Assembly: GCA_937868765.1 (NCBI GenBank)
Contig: CALMNL010000007.1
Span: forward strand, 186,001 to 250,000
Reading direction: 5' to 3'
Source: an uncultured Desulfatitalea sp.
Lineage (GTDB): Bacteria; Desulfobacterota; Desulfobacteria; Desulfobacterales; Desulfosarcinaceae
DNA: 64,000 nt
Below the pieces are notes generated by a model. That model searched no databases. It had not been told where the DNA came from and saw only the letters and a list, made by a program, of their open reading frames with translations. Both the position numbers and the translations under genes were made by a program. Positions 19,238-28,823 of this stretch are shown one piece after another (the first letter of the stretch is position 1; the number at the start of each line of letters is the position of its first letter).

Positions 19238-20302
19238 TCAATTTTTGGCGCGCAGATACTGCACCGGCCATGCGACGTCCACGCCCAGGGAACGGGCGGC
19301 GTGCAGCGGCCAGTAGGGGGATCGCAGAAATTCACGGGCCAGCAGCACGGCGTCGGCCTGGCCGTTGGCCACGATCTGTTCGGCCTGGGCGGGCTGGGTG
19401 ATCAGCCCCACGGCGCCGGTGGCGATGCCGGCCTCGCGGCGGATGGCTTCCGCGAAGGGCACCTGGAAGCCGGGTCCAGCCGGTATCCTGGCATGGGGCA
19501 CCAGGGCCGCGCTGGAGCAGTCGATGAGATCCACCCCCAGGGGCTTGAGTCGTTGACAGAAGTAAATGGACTGCGCCAGGTCCCAGCCTCCTTCGGCCCA
19601 GTCGGTGCACGAGATGCGCACGAAGAGCGGCAGCCGGTCCGGCCAGCGGGCGCGCACACGCTCGGCGATGGTGAGGGGCAAGCGGATGCGCTGGTCCAGG
19701 TCCCCGCCGAAGGCGTCGCTGCGCTGATTGGATAATGGCGAGAGAAACTCGTGCAGCAGATAGCCGTGGGCCATGTGCAGTTCCAGGACCTCGAAGCCGG
19801 CCGCAAGGGCGCGATCGGTCGCCGCCTCGAAATCTGCGATCAACTGATCGATGTCGGCCGCGGTCATCTCCCGGGGCGTGCGCGATTTTTCATCGAAGGG
19901 CAGGGGGCTGGGGGCCAGGGGCAGCCAGCCACCATCCGCGTCGGCAAGCGGCGCGCCGCCTTGCCAGGGGGCGTCGGTGGCGGCTTTGCGGCCGGCATGG
20001 GCCAGTTGGATGCCCGGAACGCATCCCTGGGTTTTGACGAAGGCCGCAATACGCTGGAAGGCGGCGGCATGCGCGTCGGACCACAGGCCGCAGTCGTAGG
20101 GCGAAATGCGCCCCTCGGGGCTGACGGCCGTGGCTTCCACGATCACCAGGGCGGCGCCGCCCACGGCCCGGCTGCCCAGATGCACCAGGTGCCAGTCGGT
20201 GGGCAGGCCGTCGCGGCAGCTGTATTGGCACATGGGGGCCACGAAGATCCGGTTTCTAAAGGTCGTGGAACGCAGGGACAGCGGTGAAAAGAGGCGGCTC
20301 AT
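19238..20302 (-). CDS. namA: NAD(P)H:flavin oxidoreductase, YqjM-type old yellow enzyme
   Basis: A 354-residue FMN TIM-barrel enzyme that reduces activated C=C bonds of enones and nitro compounds. The thermophilic-like/YqjM class is shown by APMCQYS with Cys25 (Cys26 in YqjM), by LAHAGRKA, and by the substrate-binding His pair in HMAHGYLLHEFLSPLSNQR. The C-terminus keeps QADAVLLAREFLRSPYWP. It is the third gene of a minus-strand series after the RNB exonuclease and arfB, 20 bases downstream of arfB. Physiological substrate unknown; detoxification of electrophiles is the usual suggestion for the family. Confidence 0.92.
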   Translation of the reverse strand: MSRLFSPLSLRSTTFRNRIFVAPMCQYSCRDGLPTDWHLVHLGSRAVGGAALVIVEATAVSPEGRISPYDCGLWSDAHAAAFQRIAAFVKTQGCVPGIQLAHAGRKAATDAPWQGGAPLADADGGWLPLAPSPLPFDEKSRTPREMTAADIDQLIADFEAATDRALAAGFEVLELHMAHGYLLHEFLSPLSNQRSDAFGGDLDQRIRLPLTIAERVRARWPDRLPLFVRISCTDWAEGGWDLAQSIYFCQRLKPLGVDLIDCSSAALVPHARIPAGPGFQVPFAEAIRREAGIATGAVGLITQPAQAEQIVANGQADAVLLAREFLRSPYWPLHAARSLGVDVAWPVQYLRAKN

Positions 20303-20321
20303 GGCTTCTCCTTTGTAAAGA

Positions 20322-20741
20322 TTAATCTTCCGGTGTCACTCTGGCCCGCATGGCTTTGGCGCGTCCGCGCCGGACTTTGGATTCCAGGCGCCGCCGGCGG
20401 GCAGCCAGGGTGGGGCGCGAAGGGCGCCGCTGGACCGGCACGAAGATAGCGCGCCGGACCAGGGCCTGCAACCGCGAAAGGGCCTCGGTGCGGTTCTGCT
20501 CCTGGGTGCGGTGCTGCTGGGCCTTGATGACCACGACCCCTTCCTTGGTGATCCGCTGTTCATGCAGCCGGAGCAAGCGTTCTTTGAATGTGCCGGGCAG
20601 GGACGAGGCCCGGATGTCGAAACGCAGGTGCACGGCCGTGGCGACTTTGTTCACATTCTGGCCGCCGGCCCCCTGGGCGCGTACGGCGCTGAGTTCGATC
20701 TCATGCAGGGGTATGGCGACGGTATCGGTAATCGGCAGCAT
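20322..20741 (-). CDS. arfB: Peptidyl-tRNA hydrolase ArfB, ribosome rescue factor
   Basis: A 139-residue class I release-factor homologue lacking codon-recognition domains. The catalytic GGQ is at residues 26-28 within VRAQGAGGQNVNK. The C-terminal tail is strongly basic (RRRRLESKVRRGRAKAMR), as needed to enter the mRNA channel of stalled ribosomes. It frees peptides from non-stop complexes. The gene follows the RNB exonuclease by three bases, suggesting one transcript linking mRNA decay and ribosome rescue. Confidence 0.95.
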   Translation of the reverse strand: MLPITDTVAIPLHEIELSAVRAQGAGGQNVNKVATAVHLRFDIRASSLPGTFKERLLRLHEQRITKEGVVVIKAQQHRTQEQNRTEALSRLQALVRRAIFVPVQRRPSRPTLAARRRRLESKVRRGRAKAMRARVTPED

Positions 20742-20744
20742 GGC

Positions 20745-22724
20745 TCATCCCAAATAGACATTGATTACATCGTTGCGCGCATGCACATGCTGAATCGTGA
20801 CCTGCACCAGGTCCTCGGCTTTGAGGGTGACGTGGTCGGCGCCGGAGAGGTTGCATTCGAGCATGTATTCCGGGATCAGGATGGCGTACCCCTCGCGGCG
20901 TCGGAAGAGCACCACGGCCTCTTCCTTTTTCCCGATGCGGCCTTCCAGGTATTTGAGCAGCCAGTAGCGCTGGCGGCTGTACTGGATGCGTCCCACCAGC
21001 GCGATCGGTTCTTCCAGGGCGGCGATGATGAAGGCCATTTCCTCCTGGGAATAAGGCGTCTCCAGGCCCAGGGTGGAGCGGATCTGTCGCTGGGTCACCA
21101 GGTCGGTATACTTGCGGATGGGCGAGGTGCTGGTGACATAGGCCGGCAGGCCCAGGCCGGAGTGCGGCTCCGGCGTGCCGCTCAGGAGGAAGCGGTTGAT
21201 CTGTTTGCGCTGCATGCAGTTCTGGAAGAGCGTGCCCTGATCGCGGCTGTAGAGCCGTTCGCGCGGTTCGGCCTGGGAGCGGAAGATGGCCGGCAGGCCT
21301 CGCTCCGACAGGTGGCGGGCCGCCAGGCCGTTGGCCAGGATCATCATTTCCGAGACCAGCAGGTGGGAGGGGCCCTCCCGATCGATGCGCTGGAAGACCG
21401 GCTGGCCCTTGTTGTCCAGCCAGACATTGATTTCGGGCAGTTCGATGTGCAGCGCCCCGTTGTCCAGCCGGCTGTTGCGGTAGCCCCGGGCGATGGTGAT
21501 GAGGGCCTGGACCGTGGCATCGTGGGTCGCCATTTCATCCACATCCTGGTAGGTCAGCTGCCGGCTCACCCGGATCAGGCTGGGCACGATCTCGAAATCC
21601 AGAATCCGGCCGTGGGGGGTGACCCTCACCAGGGTGCTGACGGCCGGCCGATCTTCGCCGGCTTTTAGGCTGCAGGCGCCCAGGGCGAGGGCCGCGGGCA
21701 GCATGGAGATGCGCTGGTCGGGCATGTAGATGGAGCTGGCGCGGCCCATGGCCTCCTGGTCCACCGGGTCGCCCTTGGCCACAAAGTGGCCCACGTCGGC
21801 GATGTGGATGCCCAGCACGAAATTTTCCCCATGGGGCACGAGGCTCAAGGCATCGTCGAAATCCAGGGTGGCCGGGCCGTCGATGGTCATCAGGGGCAGA
21901 TCGCGCAGGTCGCGGCGGCCGGCGGCGAACGGCGGCGGGTTTTGCACCAGGGACGCGGCGTGGGATGTCACCGGCGCCGGCAACTCGGCGCGGATATCGT
22001 GGCGCAGCAGGTCGAGGTTTTCATCGGGCTGCCATTCGCCGATCTTCACCAGGAAACCGAAGAGGGCCGAGGGCGATCCGGCGCCGGCCTTGGTGAGCAT
22101 GGTCCGCGCCAGTTCCCAGTGGGGGCTCTCCTTCTCGTGCAGGGCATACGACACCAGGATGCTTACGATCTCGTCGCGTTCGCCGGGGGCCTGGGTTTCC
22201 TGCCCTTTGAACACTCTGTGGAGCCACTGGCTGCCCTGTTCGACGAGGCGGGCGTGCCGGACCTCTTTTTCCCGCTGGCGGGCGATCTGTTCGACCTTGT
22301 CGGCGGCGTGGGGGAAGAACCGGTCCGGCGCGAATTTGAAGTAGAGCCGGTCGTTGAAGAAGGCCCTGATGACGGCCGACTCGTGGTCGCCGTCGGGATG
22401 GTCCGGAAAACAGAGCGCGGTCATGGTGGCCAGGTCGATCCACTGCTGCTCTTCCTGGAGCACCGACCAGAGCCCCGGGATATCCACCGCGCGGCTCAGT
22501 TCCTTGCGCCGCTGGGCGATCTCCTTGAGGCTCGCCGCCAGCTTGTCCCGGGGCGCGGAGGGCTCCAGGCGCGCCCTGGAGCGGTGGCTCAGCCGTTCGG
22601 CCGACATTTTGACTTCGCGATTGTTTTCGGTCAACAGCCGCAGGCGCAGACTCTTTATTTCCATCACCACGGCGCAGAAGATTTTCTGGCTGTCGATGAA
22701 TTCAACCACCTGACCCGATTCCAT
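20745..22724 (-). CDS. RNB-domain exoribonuclease (RNase II/R family)
   Basis: A 659-residue 3'-5' exoribonuclease. The catalytic RNB signature TIDGPATLDFDDALSL keeps all the metal-binding Asp residues, and the distal HIADVGHFV and TSTSPIRKYTDLVTQRQI motifs are present. The C-terminal 60 residues look like an S1 RNA-binding domain. The N-terminal 200 residues are long and helical rather than clear cold-shock domains, as in the shorter RNB proteins of Deltaproteobacteria and cyanobacteria. I therefore avoid the symbols rnb and rnr. AGGA precedes the ATG at 22724. First gene of the series with arfB and namA. Confidence 0.88.
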   Translation of the reverse strand: MESGQVVEFIDSQKIFCAVVMEIKSLRLRLLTENNREVKMSAERLSHRSRARLEPSAPRDKLAASLKEIAQRRKELSRAVDIPGLWSVLQEEQQWIDLATMTALCFPDHPDGDHESAVIRAFFNDRLYFKFAPDRFFPHAADKVEQIARQREKEVRHARLVEQGSQWLHRVFKGQETQAPGERDEIVSILVSYALHEKESPHWELARTMLTKAGAGSPSALFGFLVKIGEWQPDENLDLLRHDIRAELPAPVTSHAASLVQNPPPFAAGRRDLRDLPLMTIDGPATLDFDDALSLVPHGENFVLGIHIADVGHFVAKGDPVDQEAMGRASSIYMPDQRISMLPAALALGACSLKAGEDRPAVSTLVRVTPHGRILDFEIVPSLIRVSRQLTYQDVDEMATHDATVQALITIARGYRNSRLDNGALHIELPEINVWLDNKGQPVFQRIDREGPSHLLVSEMMILANGLAARHLSERGLPAIFRSQAEPRERLYSRDQGTLFQNCMQRKQINRFLLSGTPEPHSGLGLPAYVTSTSPIRKYTDLVTQRQIRSTLGLETPYSQEEMAFIIAALEEPIALVGRIQYSRQRYWLLKYLEGRIGKKEEAVVLFRRREGYAILIPEYMLECNLSGADHVTLKAEDLVQVTIQHVHARNDVINVYLG

Positions 22725-22946
22725 GCAGTTCCTGTTCTATCGGCCCTCCATCGGCCGCCCTTTGGGTTTGTGCCGCTCGCCGGCGATCCGCCCCCATCCT
22801 TATCGACAATGGAATGTAATGTCAAATAAAGCAGATACATTCCCCCGGGGGAGAAGATCAGTGGTTGACCTGCCGGGCCGGCGGCCTTATGGTAACCGGC
22901 GTTGCCGCCCGGCGGCCTGGAGATGTAAACCAACCCCCTTAGGAAC

Positions 22947-24689
22947 ATGATGCGCGCCCGGGACCTGATCACCCCTTACTTCAAAGCTCACGGCCGGTCC
23001 ATCGCCATCGGCATGGTTTGCCTGATGCTGGTGGACCTGCTGCAACTGATGATTCCCCGGGTGGTCAAATGGGCCGTGGACGAGCTGACCCTGTTGGCCG
23101 CCGACGGCCGCACGTTGCTGCGCCATGCGGTCACCATCGCCGTCATGGCCCTGCTCATCGGGGTCTGCCGCTACGTCTGGCGCCGCTGCCTGCTGGGAAC
23201 GGCGCGTTTTCTGGAGGCCGACCTGCGCAACCGGCTGCTGGGGCACCTGCAGACCCTGTCGGCCGGATTTTTCGATCGCGCCAAAACCGGCGATCTGATG
23301 GCCCATGCCACCAACGACATCCAGCAGATCCGCATGGCCGCCGGTCTGGGGTTGGTGGCCCTCAACGACGCCATCCTGATGGGGGCGGCAGCCATCGGTT
23401 TCATGCTCTACATCCATGTGGAACTCACCCTTTATGTGCTGATCCCCATGCCCCTGGTGGTTGTCAGCGCCCGGTTGTTGGGCCGTCGCATGCATGCCCG
23501 CTACCAGAGCGTGCAGGCCGCCTTCGCCGACCTGACCGAAATCGTGCGCGAACGGTGCGCCGGCATGCGCCTGATCAAGGCCCACAACGAAGAGGCGGCG
23601 GCCCTGGCCGCCGTGACCGGCGTCTCCCAGGCCTACGTGGATGAGAACATGCGCCTGGTGGGGGTGACCAGCCTTTTCTTCCCGCTGATGATGATGCTCA
23701 CCAACCTGAGCCTGGCCGTCGTGCTGTTCTTCGGCGGACGCAAGACCATCCTGGCCGAGATCACCACCGGCGACTTCGTGGCCTTCATCAGCTACTTGAA
23801 CCTGCTCTCCTGGCCCATGATGGCATTGGGCTGGGTCACCAACCTGATCCAGCGGGGTGGGGCGTCGCTGGAGCGGCTCAAACGGATCCTCGACCAGCAG
23901 CCCGAAATCCAGGCGCCGGACACGCCCGCATCGCTGCCGGCGATCCAGGGCAGGATCGCCTTCGACGGGGTGACGTTCAGTTATGACGGACCCCAGGGGC
24001 GTCCGGTGCTCAGGGATATTTCGGTGGAAATCGAGCCGGGCCGGATGCTGGGGGTAGTGGGGCCGCCGGGCAGCGGCAAGAGCACGCTGCTCAGCCTGGT
24101 GCCCCGGCTCTACGATCCATGCGCCGGTCGGGTGACCCTGGACGGCATCGACCTGCGCGCTCTGGACCCGGCCGAACTGCGCCGGCAGGTGGCTTACGTG
24201 CCCCAGGAGCCGTTTCTCTTCTCCGGTACGGTGCGCGACAACATCCTGTTCGGCTGCCCCCAATCTTGTTCGAACCGGCTGGACCAGGCTCTGGCCGAGG
24301 CGGCCCTGACCGAAACCGTAGCCGCCCTGCCGGCGGGCCTGGAGACCCGGGTAGGTGAAAAAGGCGTTCTGCTTTCCGGAGGGCAGAAGCAGCGCATCGC
24401 CCTGGCCCGGGCACTGCTGGTCGACGCGCCCATCGTGCTGCTGGACGACCCCATCAGCCAGGTGGACACCGCCACGGCGGCCGTCATCGTGGCCGCCATA
24501 CGTCGCATGGCCGGCCGCAGGACGATTATCGTGGTCTCCCACCGCCTGTCGGCCGTGCGCTTCGCCGACCTCATCGTGACCGTGGAAGCGGGGCGGGTGA
24601 CCGAGTGTGGTTCCCACGACCGCCTGGCATCCGCCCAGGGCTACTATGCCCGGGTGTACCGTTTGCAGGAGCTGGACCATGCGACCTGA
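22947..24689 (+). CDS. ABC exporter half-transporter with degenerate catalytic site
   Basis: A 580-residue fusion of a six-helix exporter domain (residues 1-320) and an ATPase domain, of the MdlA/YheI heterodimer type. Walker A is GPPGSGKST and the signature is LSGGQKQRIALA. Walker B reads IVLLDDPIS, with Asp where the catalytic Glu should be. It is coupled to the next half-transporter by an 11-base overlap, and the two should form one inner-membrane pump for lipids, peptides or drugs. The degenerate site would consist of this Walker A/B and the partner's signature. ATG 22950 is an alternative start, better spaced from AGGAA. Confidence 0.9.
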   Translation: MMRARDLITPYFKAHGRSIAIGMVCLMLVDLLQLMIPRVVKWAVDELTLLAADGRTLLRHAVTIAVMALLIGVCRYVWRRCLLGTARFLEADLRNRLLGHLQTLSAGFFDRAKTGDLMAHATNDIQQIRMAAGLGLVALNDAILMGAAAIGFMLYIHVELTLYVLIPMPLVVVSARLLGRRMHARYQSVQAAFADLTEIVRERCAGMRLIKAHNEEAAALAAVTGVSQAYVDENMRLVGVTSLFFPLMMMLTNLSLAVVLFFGGRKTILAEITTGDFVAFISYLNLLSWPMMALGWVTNLIQRGGASLERLKRILDQQPEIQAPDTPASLPAIQGRIAFDGVTFSYDGPQGRPVLRDISVEIEPGRMLGVVGPPGSGKSTLLSLVPRLYDPCAGRVTLDGIDLRALDPAELRRQVAYVPQEPFLFSGTVRDNILFGCPQSCSNRLDQALAEAALTETVAALPAGLETRVGEKGVLLSGGQKQRIALARALLVDAPIVLLDDPISQVDTATAAVIVAAIRRMAGRRTIIVVSHRLSAVRFADLIVTVEAGRVTECGSHDRLASAQGYYARVYRLQELDHAT

Positions 24690-26652
24690 TTACGGCTACA
24701 GCGAAGAGGGCTACCAGGGCAAGACCCAGGATTGGCGGTTGCTGCGGCGGCTGCTCTCCTTCGTGCGGCCCCATGGCCGCATGCTGATCGGGTCGGTGGC
24801 CCTGGTGGTGGTGCTGACCGTCATCGAACTGGCCCTGCCTTATTTCAGCAAGATCGCCATCGACCGCTATATCCTGCCCGGCCGGGAATCTTCCCGGGCC
24901 GCCGCCGGCAGCCAGACCCAGCGTTTCATCGAGGTCGATCCGGCCGATCCGGCGACCCGGGCGGTGATGGTGCGCCACCCCGACCTGTTTCGCCTCGAAG
25001 ACGGGCGGGCGCGCATCGCTTATGCCGACCTCTCCCGGCTGCCCAAAGGAGATCTGCGGCTGCTGCGGCGGGATGATTGGCGCGCCCTGGGCGGCGTGGT
25101 GCTCGTCTTCCTGCTGCTGGTGGCGGCCGATTTCGGTTTGACCTTTTGCCAGCGGGTCATCATGGAGCGCGCCGGCCACCGGGTGATGCACGACCTGCGG
25201 CTGCGGCTCTACGATCACATCCAACAGCAGAGCATGTCCTTCTTCACCCGACAGACCGTGGCCCGCCTGGTGACGCGGGTCACCAACGACGTGCAGAACA
25301 TGCATGAACTCTTCACCACCTTCATCTCCATGGTGTTCAAGGATATCTTCCTGCTGGCGGGCATCGCCATCGTCATGCTCACCCTGGACTGGCGCATGGC
25401 CCTGGCCGTCTTTGCCGTCATGCCGGTGGTGGCCTGGGCAGCGGTGATGTTTTCGGTCAAGGCCCGGGATATCTACCGGGCCTTGCGCGTCAAGGTCGCC
25501 GAGATCAACGGGCGCATGGCCGAATCCATCGACGGCATGCGCACCATCCAGACCTTCGGCCAGGAGGCTTACAACTACGCACATTTCGCCGAGCTCAACG
25601 CGGAGAACTACCGGCTGGGCATGCGCGAGATCCACGTATTCGCCCTCTTCATGCCGCTCATCGAAGTATTGGGGCTGGTGGCCATGGCCGTCCTGATTTA
25701 CTACGGCGGCCAGCGGGCGATCGACGGCCGTATCAGCCTGGGCGTGCTGGTGGTGGCCTTGAGCTATGTGCGCATGTTCTTCCGCCCCATGCGCGACCTG
25801 GCGGAGAACTACAATGTCCTGCAGAATGCCATGAGTTCGGCCGAACGCATCTTCGGGCTGCTGGACATCGACCAGCGCCTGCCCATGCCGGCAACCGACA
25901 TTCGGCCGCCGGTCATTCGGGACAGGTCCCGTTGGCTCGCGCTGGACAGCGTCTCCCTGGCCTATACGCCCGGTGAATACGTGCTGCGCGATGTCTCCCT
26001 CACCGTGGCCATGGGCGAAAGCGTGGCCCTGGTGGGGCCCACCGGCGCGGGCAAGACCAGCCTGCTCAACCTGATCCAGCGGTTGTACGACCCCTCCGAA
26101 GGAGCGGTGCGGCTCGACGGCCTCGACCTGCGTCAGTGGGATCCGCACCGGCTGAGGCGGCTCACCGCCCTGGTGACCCAGGAACCGGTGCTCTTCTCCA
26201 CCACGGTGCGCCGCAATATATTCCCCGATCCATCGGCGGTGGACGAACTGGAGGTCGATCGCATCATCGCCGCGGCCAATTGCAAAGAGCTGGTGGCCCG
26301 ACTGCCCGAAGGCCTGGACACCGTGCTGGAAAAAGGCGGCGCAAGCCTTTCCAGCGGCGAGCGGCAGCTGATCACCATCGCCCGGGCCCTGGCCCGCGAC
26401 GCCCGGTTGATCCTGCTCGACGAGGCCACCTCCTATATCGATTCCCAGACCGAAGCGGCCATTTACGAGGCCCTGCGCCGGCTGATCGCCGGCCGCACCT
26501 GCATCCTGGTGGCCCATCGTCTCTCCACCGCCCGCATGGCTGACCGCATCGTCGTGCTGCGCGATGGACGTATCGCCGAAACCGGCACCCACGACGAACT
26601 CCTGGAAAGCGGCGGCCTCTACTGGCGGCTGCACCGGCAACAAACAGCGTGA
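24679..26652 (+). CDS. ABC exporter half-transporter, catalytically competent partner
   Basis: I start it at the ATG at 24679, with AGGAG seven bases upstream and inside the end of the previous gene; the frame is open further upstream. The 657 residues include an extended extracytoplasmic loop between the first two membrane helices (residues 50-150), as in MdlB/YheH proteins. The ATPase domain has Walker A GPTGAGKTS and Walker B LILLDEATSYID with the catalytic Glu. Its signature reads LSSGERQ rather than LSGGQ. This complements the partner: one normal and one degenerate ATP site, the asymmetry known from TM287/288-type exporters. Substrate unknown. Confidence 0.9.
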   Translation: MRPDYGYSEEGYQGKTQDWRLLRRLLSFVRPHGRMLIGSVALVVVLTVIELALPYFSKIAIDRYILPGRESSRAAAGSQTQRFIEVDPADPATRAVMVRHPDLFRLEDGRARIAYADLSRLPKGDLRLLRRDDWRALGGVVLVFLLLVAADFGLTFCQRVIMERAGHRVMHDLRLRLYDHIQQQSMSFFTRQTVARLVTRVTNDVQNMHELFTTFISMVFKDIFLLAGIAIVMLTLDWRMALAVFAVMPVVAWAAVMFSVKARDIYRALRVKVAEINGRMAESIDGMRTIQTFGQEAYNYAHFAELNAENYRLGMREIHVFALFMPLIEVLGLVAMAVLIYYGGQRAIDGRISLGVLVVALSYVRMFFRPMRDLAENYNVLQNAMSSAERIFGLLDIDQRLPMPATDIRPPVIRDRSRWLALDSVSLAYTPGEYVLRDVSLTVAMGESVALVGPTGAGKTSLLNLIQRLYDPSEGAVRLDGLDLRQWDPHRLRRLTALVTQEPVLFSTTVRRNIFPDPSAVDELEVDRIIAAANCKELVARLPEGLDTVLEKGGASLSSGERQLITIARALARDARLILLDEATSYIDSQTEAAIYEALRRLIAGRTCILVAHRLSTARMADRIVVLRDGRIAETGTHDELLESGGLYWRLHRQQTA

Positions 26653-26776
26653 CGTTCAAGTCGGCCGCCAAGGCGCGCACCGCCGGAATTATTTTCAGGA
26701 TCAACGGCTTGACCAGGCGCCGAGCATTCCTATAACTTATTGAAGATCCAAATGATCGGTGCTATAGGAGAGCGCC

Positions 26777-28537
26777 ATGACCTGCGCTGCAACCACCCGC
26801 CTGCGAGCCTTCTGGGGGGCTACCAAACCCGTGCTGCTGCCCTGTGCCGGCTTTCTGCTTTTTTTCAGCGCCTATACGTTGATAGCCGGGTATGTCGGTG
26901 GATTGCCCGTATTCCTGCCGGCCTGGCGGTTGGAAATCCCGTTGCTGCTTTACCTGTTTTTTTATTTCAGATGGATCACGCGGCCGTCGCGCTGGCGATC
27001 GGTGATCGCGGCCCTGCCCATCTTTTTGGCCTATGTGGTTTTCGATGCCTACCACGTGCTCTTCGGCCGGTTGCTGCGGGTTATCGAGGTGACCGAGCTG
27101 CCGGAGATGTTCATGGTGATGCCTCTCCTGAACAAGATCCTGCTGGTGTTCGCCGTAGGCGTGCCGATGGGGATCTTTATGCGCGCGGTGCAATGGCGGC
27201 GGTTCCGACCGATCTTGTGGGGCGCCGTGCCGCTGCTGGCCCTCCTGGTGGCGGTCGAAGGGCTCCCCTCCTTTTTCATTGCAGGCTTTGAAAGGCTTTT
27301 GAAGCCGATCCACTGGATGTCGGAGAGCGAACAGGCCCAACTTAACGGCCGGCTTGGTATGGCCCTGTACAACGAGGCGCGCCGAATCAACAGCCTCGAA
27401 AAAACCATCGCCTATCGGGGCGACATCCGGTACCTGAGCGCCTTCGACGATGCGGTGGAGGTCGTCAAGGATGTGAAGCTCAAACACAATGTCCACCTGA
27501 TCGTGCTGGAAAGCTTCCTCGACCCCAATTTACTGCGCAATGCCCATTATTCCCGGAATCCCGCGCATCCCGAATTCGAAGCCTTCTTCAAGGGGAAGGC
27601 GGGACTGTCGATATCGCCGGTATTCGGCGGCTCCACGGCCCAGGCCGAATTCGAAGTGCTCTGCGGCGTGCCGGCCATGCGGGAGCTTGCCGGCATCGAA
27701 TTCGACGTCTTCACCGGTGCCAAGACCTTGTGCCTGTCCAATGTCCTCGATCAGGCCGGCTACCATACCATGGCCACCAACGCCTTTTACCCGGATTTTT
27801 TCAATGCCACCAAGGCCTACGAGGGGTTGGGATTCGAGAATATCTACTACCCCAGCGAATATGCCCCCGTGGGGGGCTCCTATTTCCGCACCGGCGACGT
27901 GACGGATGAATTCTTCATGTTTGATGGCGATCTCTTTTCCCAGAACCTGGCTTTCGTCAGCGACTGGATCCGTCAGAACCCCGGCAAGCCGCTGTTGAAC
28001 TACATCATGACCGTCTACGGCCATACCCCCCACCTGATCAACCTCCAAAAGCGCCCCAAAGTGGTCGATATTTCGGGGATGGGCAAGCTTCCGGACGATC
28101 AACTGGAACGCGCCGTCAATCAATTCTACTATCGCACCGAGGTGCTCGCGGCATATGTCAAAGGGCTCGTGCGCATCGATCCGCACAGCATCATCATCCT
28201 GGTGAGCGATCACCTCCCTTCGCTGACCTATGGCCCCAATACCTATCAGGAGCTCCATTACCTCGACAACAGCCCGGATGCCATTCATCTCAATCGCGTC
28301 TACATCATCGAAAATGGTCGCCCGGTCCGATTTGAGACCATCCACCATTACGACATCCCCCGGATCATCCTGGGCTACCTGACCCAGGACAAGGTCCGGC
28401 ATACCCTGGCTTTGAAAAATGAAAATCAAAAAAACGAGGCCGATCTGCGGGAGCAATACTTGACGGTCATGGCCCACGCCATGGACGGCAAGCCGATCTT
28501 TTCGCGCTTCGGCTACCGCAAAGCCCTCGCCGATTGA
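26777..28537 (+). CDS. LtaS-like membrane sulfatase-fold phosphotransferase
   Basis: A 586-residue inner-membrane protein with about five N-terminal membrane segments (residues 20-180) and a large extracytoplasmic alkaline-phosphatase/sulfatase-fold domain. The metal and nucleophile motifs of lipoteichoic acid synthase are recognisable: LIVLESFLDPN (metal Glu), GSTAQAEFEVLCG (the Thr here fits the nucleophile), and LVSDHLPS (metal Asp-His). In Gram-negative bacteria relatives add phosphoglycerol or phosphoethanolamine to periplasmic glucans or lipids. AGGAG lies upstream of the ATG. It follows the ABC exporter by 124 bases, so a link to envelope lipid or glycan modification is possible but inferred. 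Confidence 0.82.
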   Translation: MTCAATTRLRAFWGATKPVLLPCAGFLLFFSAYTLIAGYVGGLPVFLPAWRLEIPLLLYLFFYFRWITRPSRWRSVIAALPIFLAYVVFDAYHVLFGRLLRVIEVTELPEMFMVMPLLNKILLVFAVGVPMGIFMRAVQWRRFRPILWGAVPLLALLVAVEGLPSFFIAGFERLLKPIHWMSESEQAQLNGRLGMALYNEARRINSLEKTIAYRGDIRYLSAFDDAVEVVKDVKLKHNVHLIVLESFLDPNLLRNAHYSRNPAHPEFEAFFKGKAGLSISPVFGGSTAQAEFEVLCGVPAMRELAGIEFDVFTGAKTLCLSNVLDQAGYHTMATNAFYPDFFNATKAYEGLGFENIYYPSEYAPVGGSYFRTGDVTDEFFMFDGDLFSQNLAFVSDWIRQNPGKPLLNYIMTVYGHTPHLINLQKRPKVVDISGMGKLPDDQLERAVNQFYYRTEVLAAYVKGLVRIDPHSIIILVSDHLPSLTYGPNTYQELHYLDNSPDAIHLNRVYIIENGRPVRFETIHHYDIPRIILGYLTQDKVRHTLALKNENQKNEADLREQYLTVMAHAMDGKPIFSRFGYRKALAD

Positions 28538-28823
28538 GAACCCCGAATTTCCGGAAATCAAGCGCGCCCCACGGCCTGTCGATCGTGCTCAATCACAGGC
28601 CCTTTGGGCTTGCTAAACCATCAGGTCCCATGTTAAGGAGGCGCGAATTTGTCGGACTGGATTGAAGCGCCGTCCCGGTACTATTCAGATTCGACAATGG
28701 CGCGACCGATGTGCGCCATCCTGATCAAGCCCCACGTAAGCACTTAACATAACCGGCGCCGGTGGTGAGAGGGCGCTTTGCATCCAAACTACCAGAATCA
28801 CAATTATCAAGGAGGTTGAATCG

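Noticed and set aside
24571-26643. 690-codon open frame on the minus strand
   Set aside because: Antisense to the second ABC half-transporter; the product is a low-complexity His/Gln/Gly-rich sequence without motifs.
28573-28601. Hairpin GGCCTGT/ACAGGCC after the LtaS-like gene
   Set aside because: Only seven base pairs with a 15-base loop and no T-run; not convincing as a terminator.
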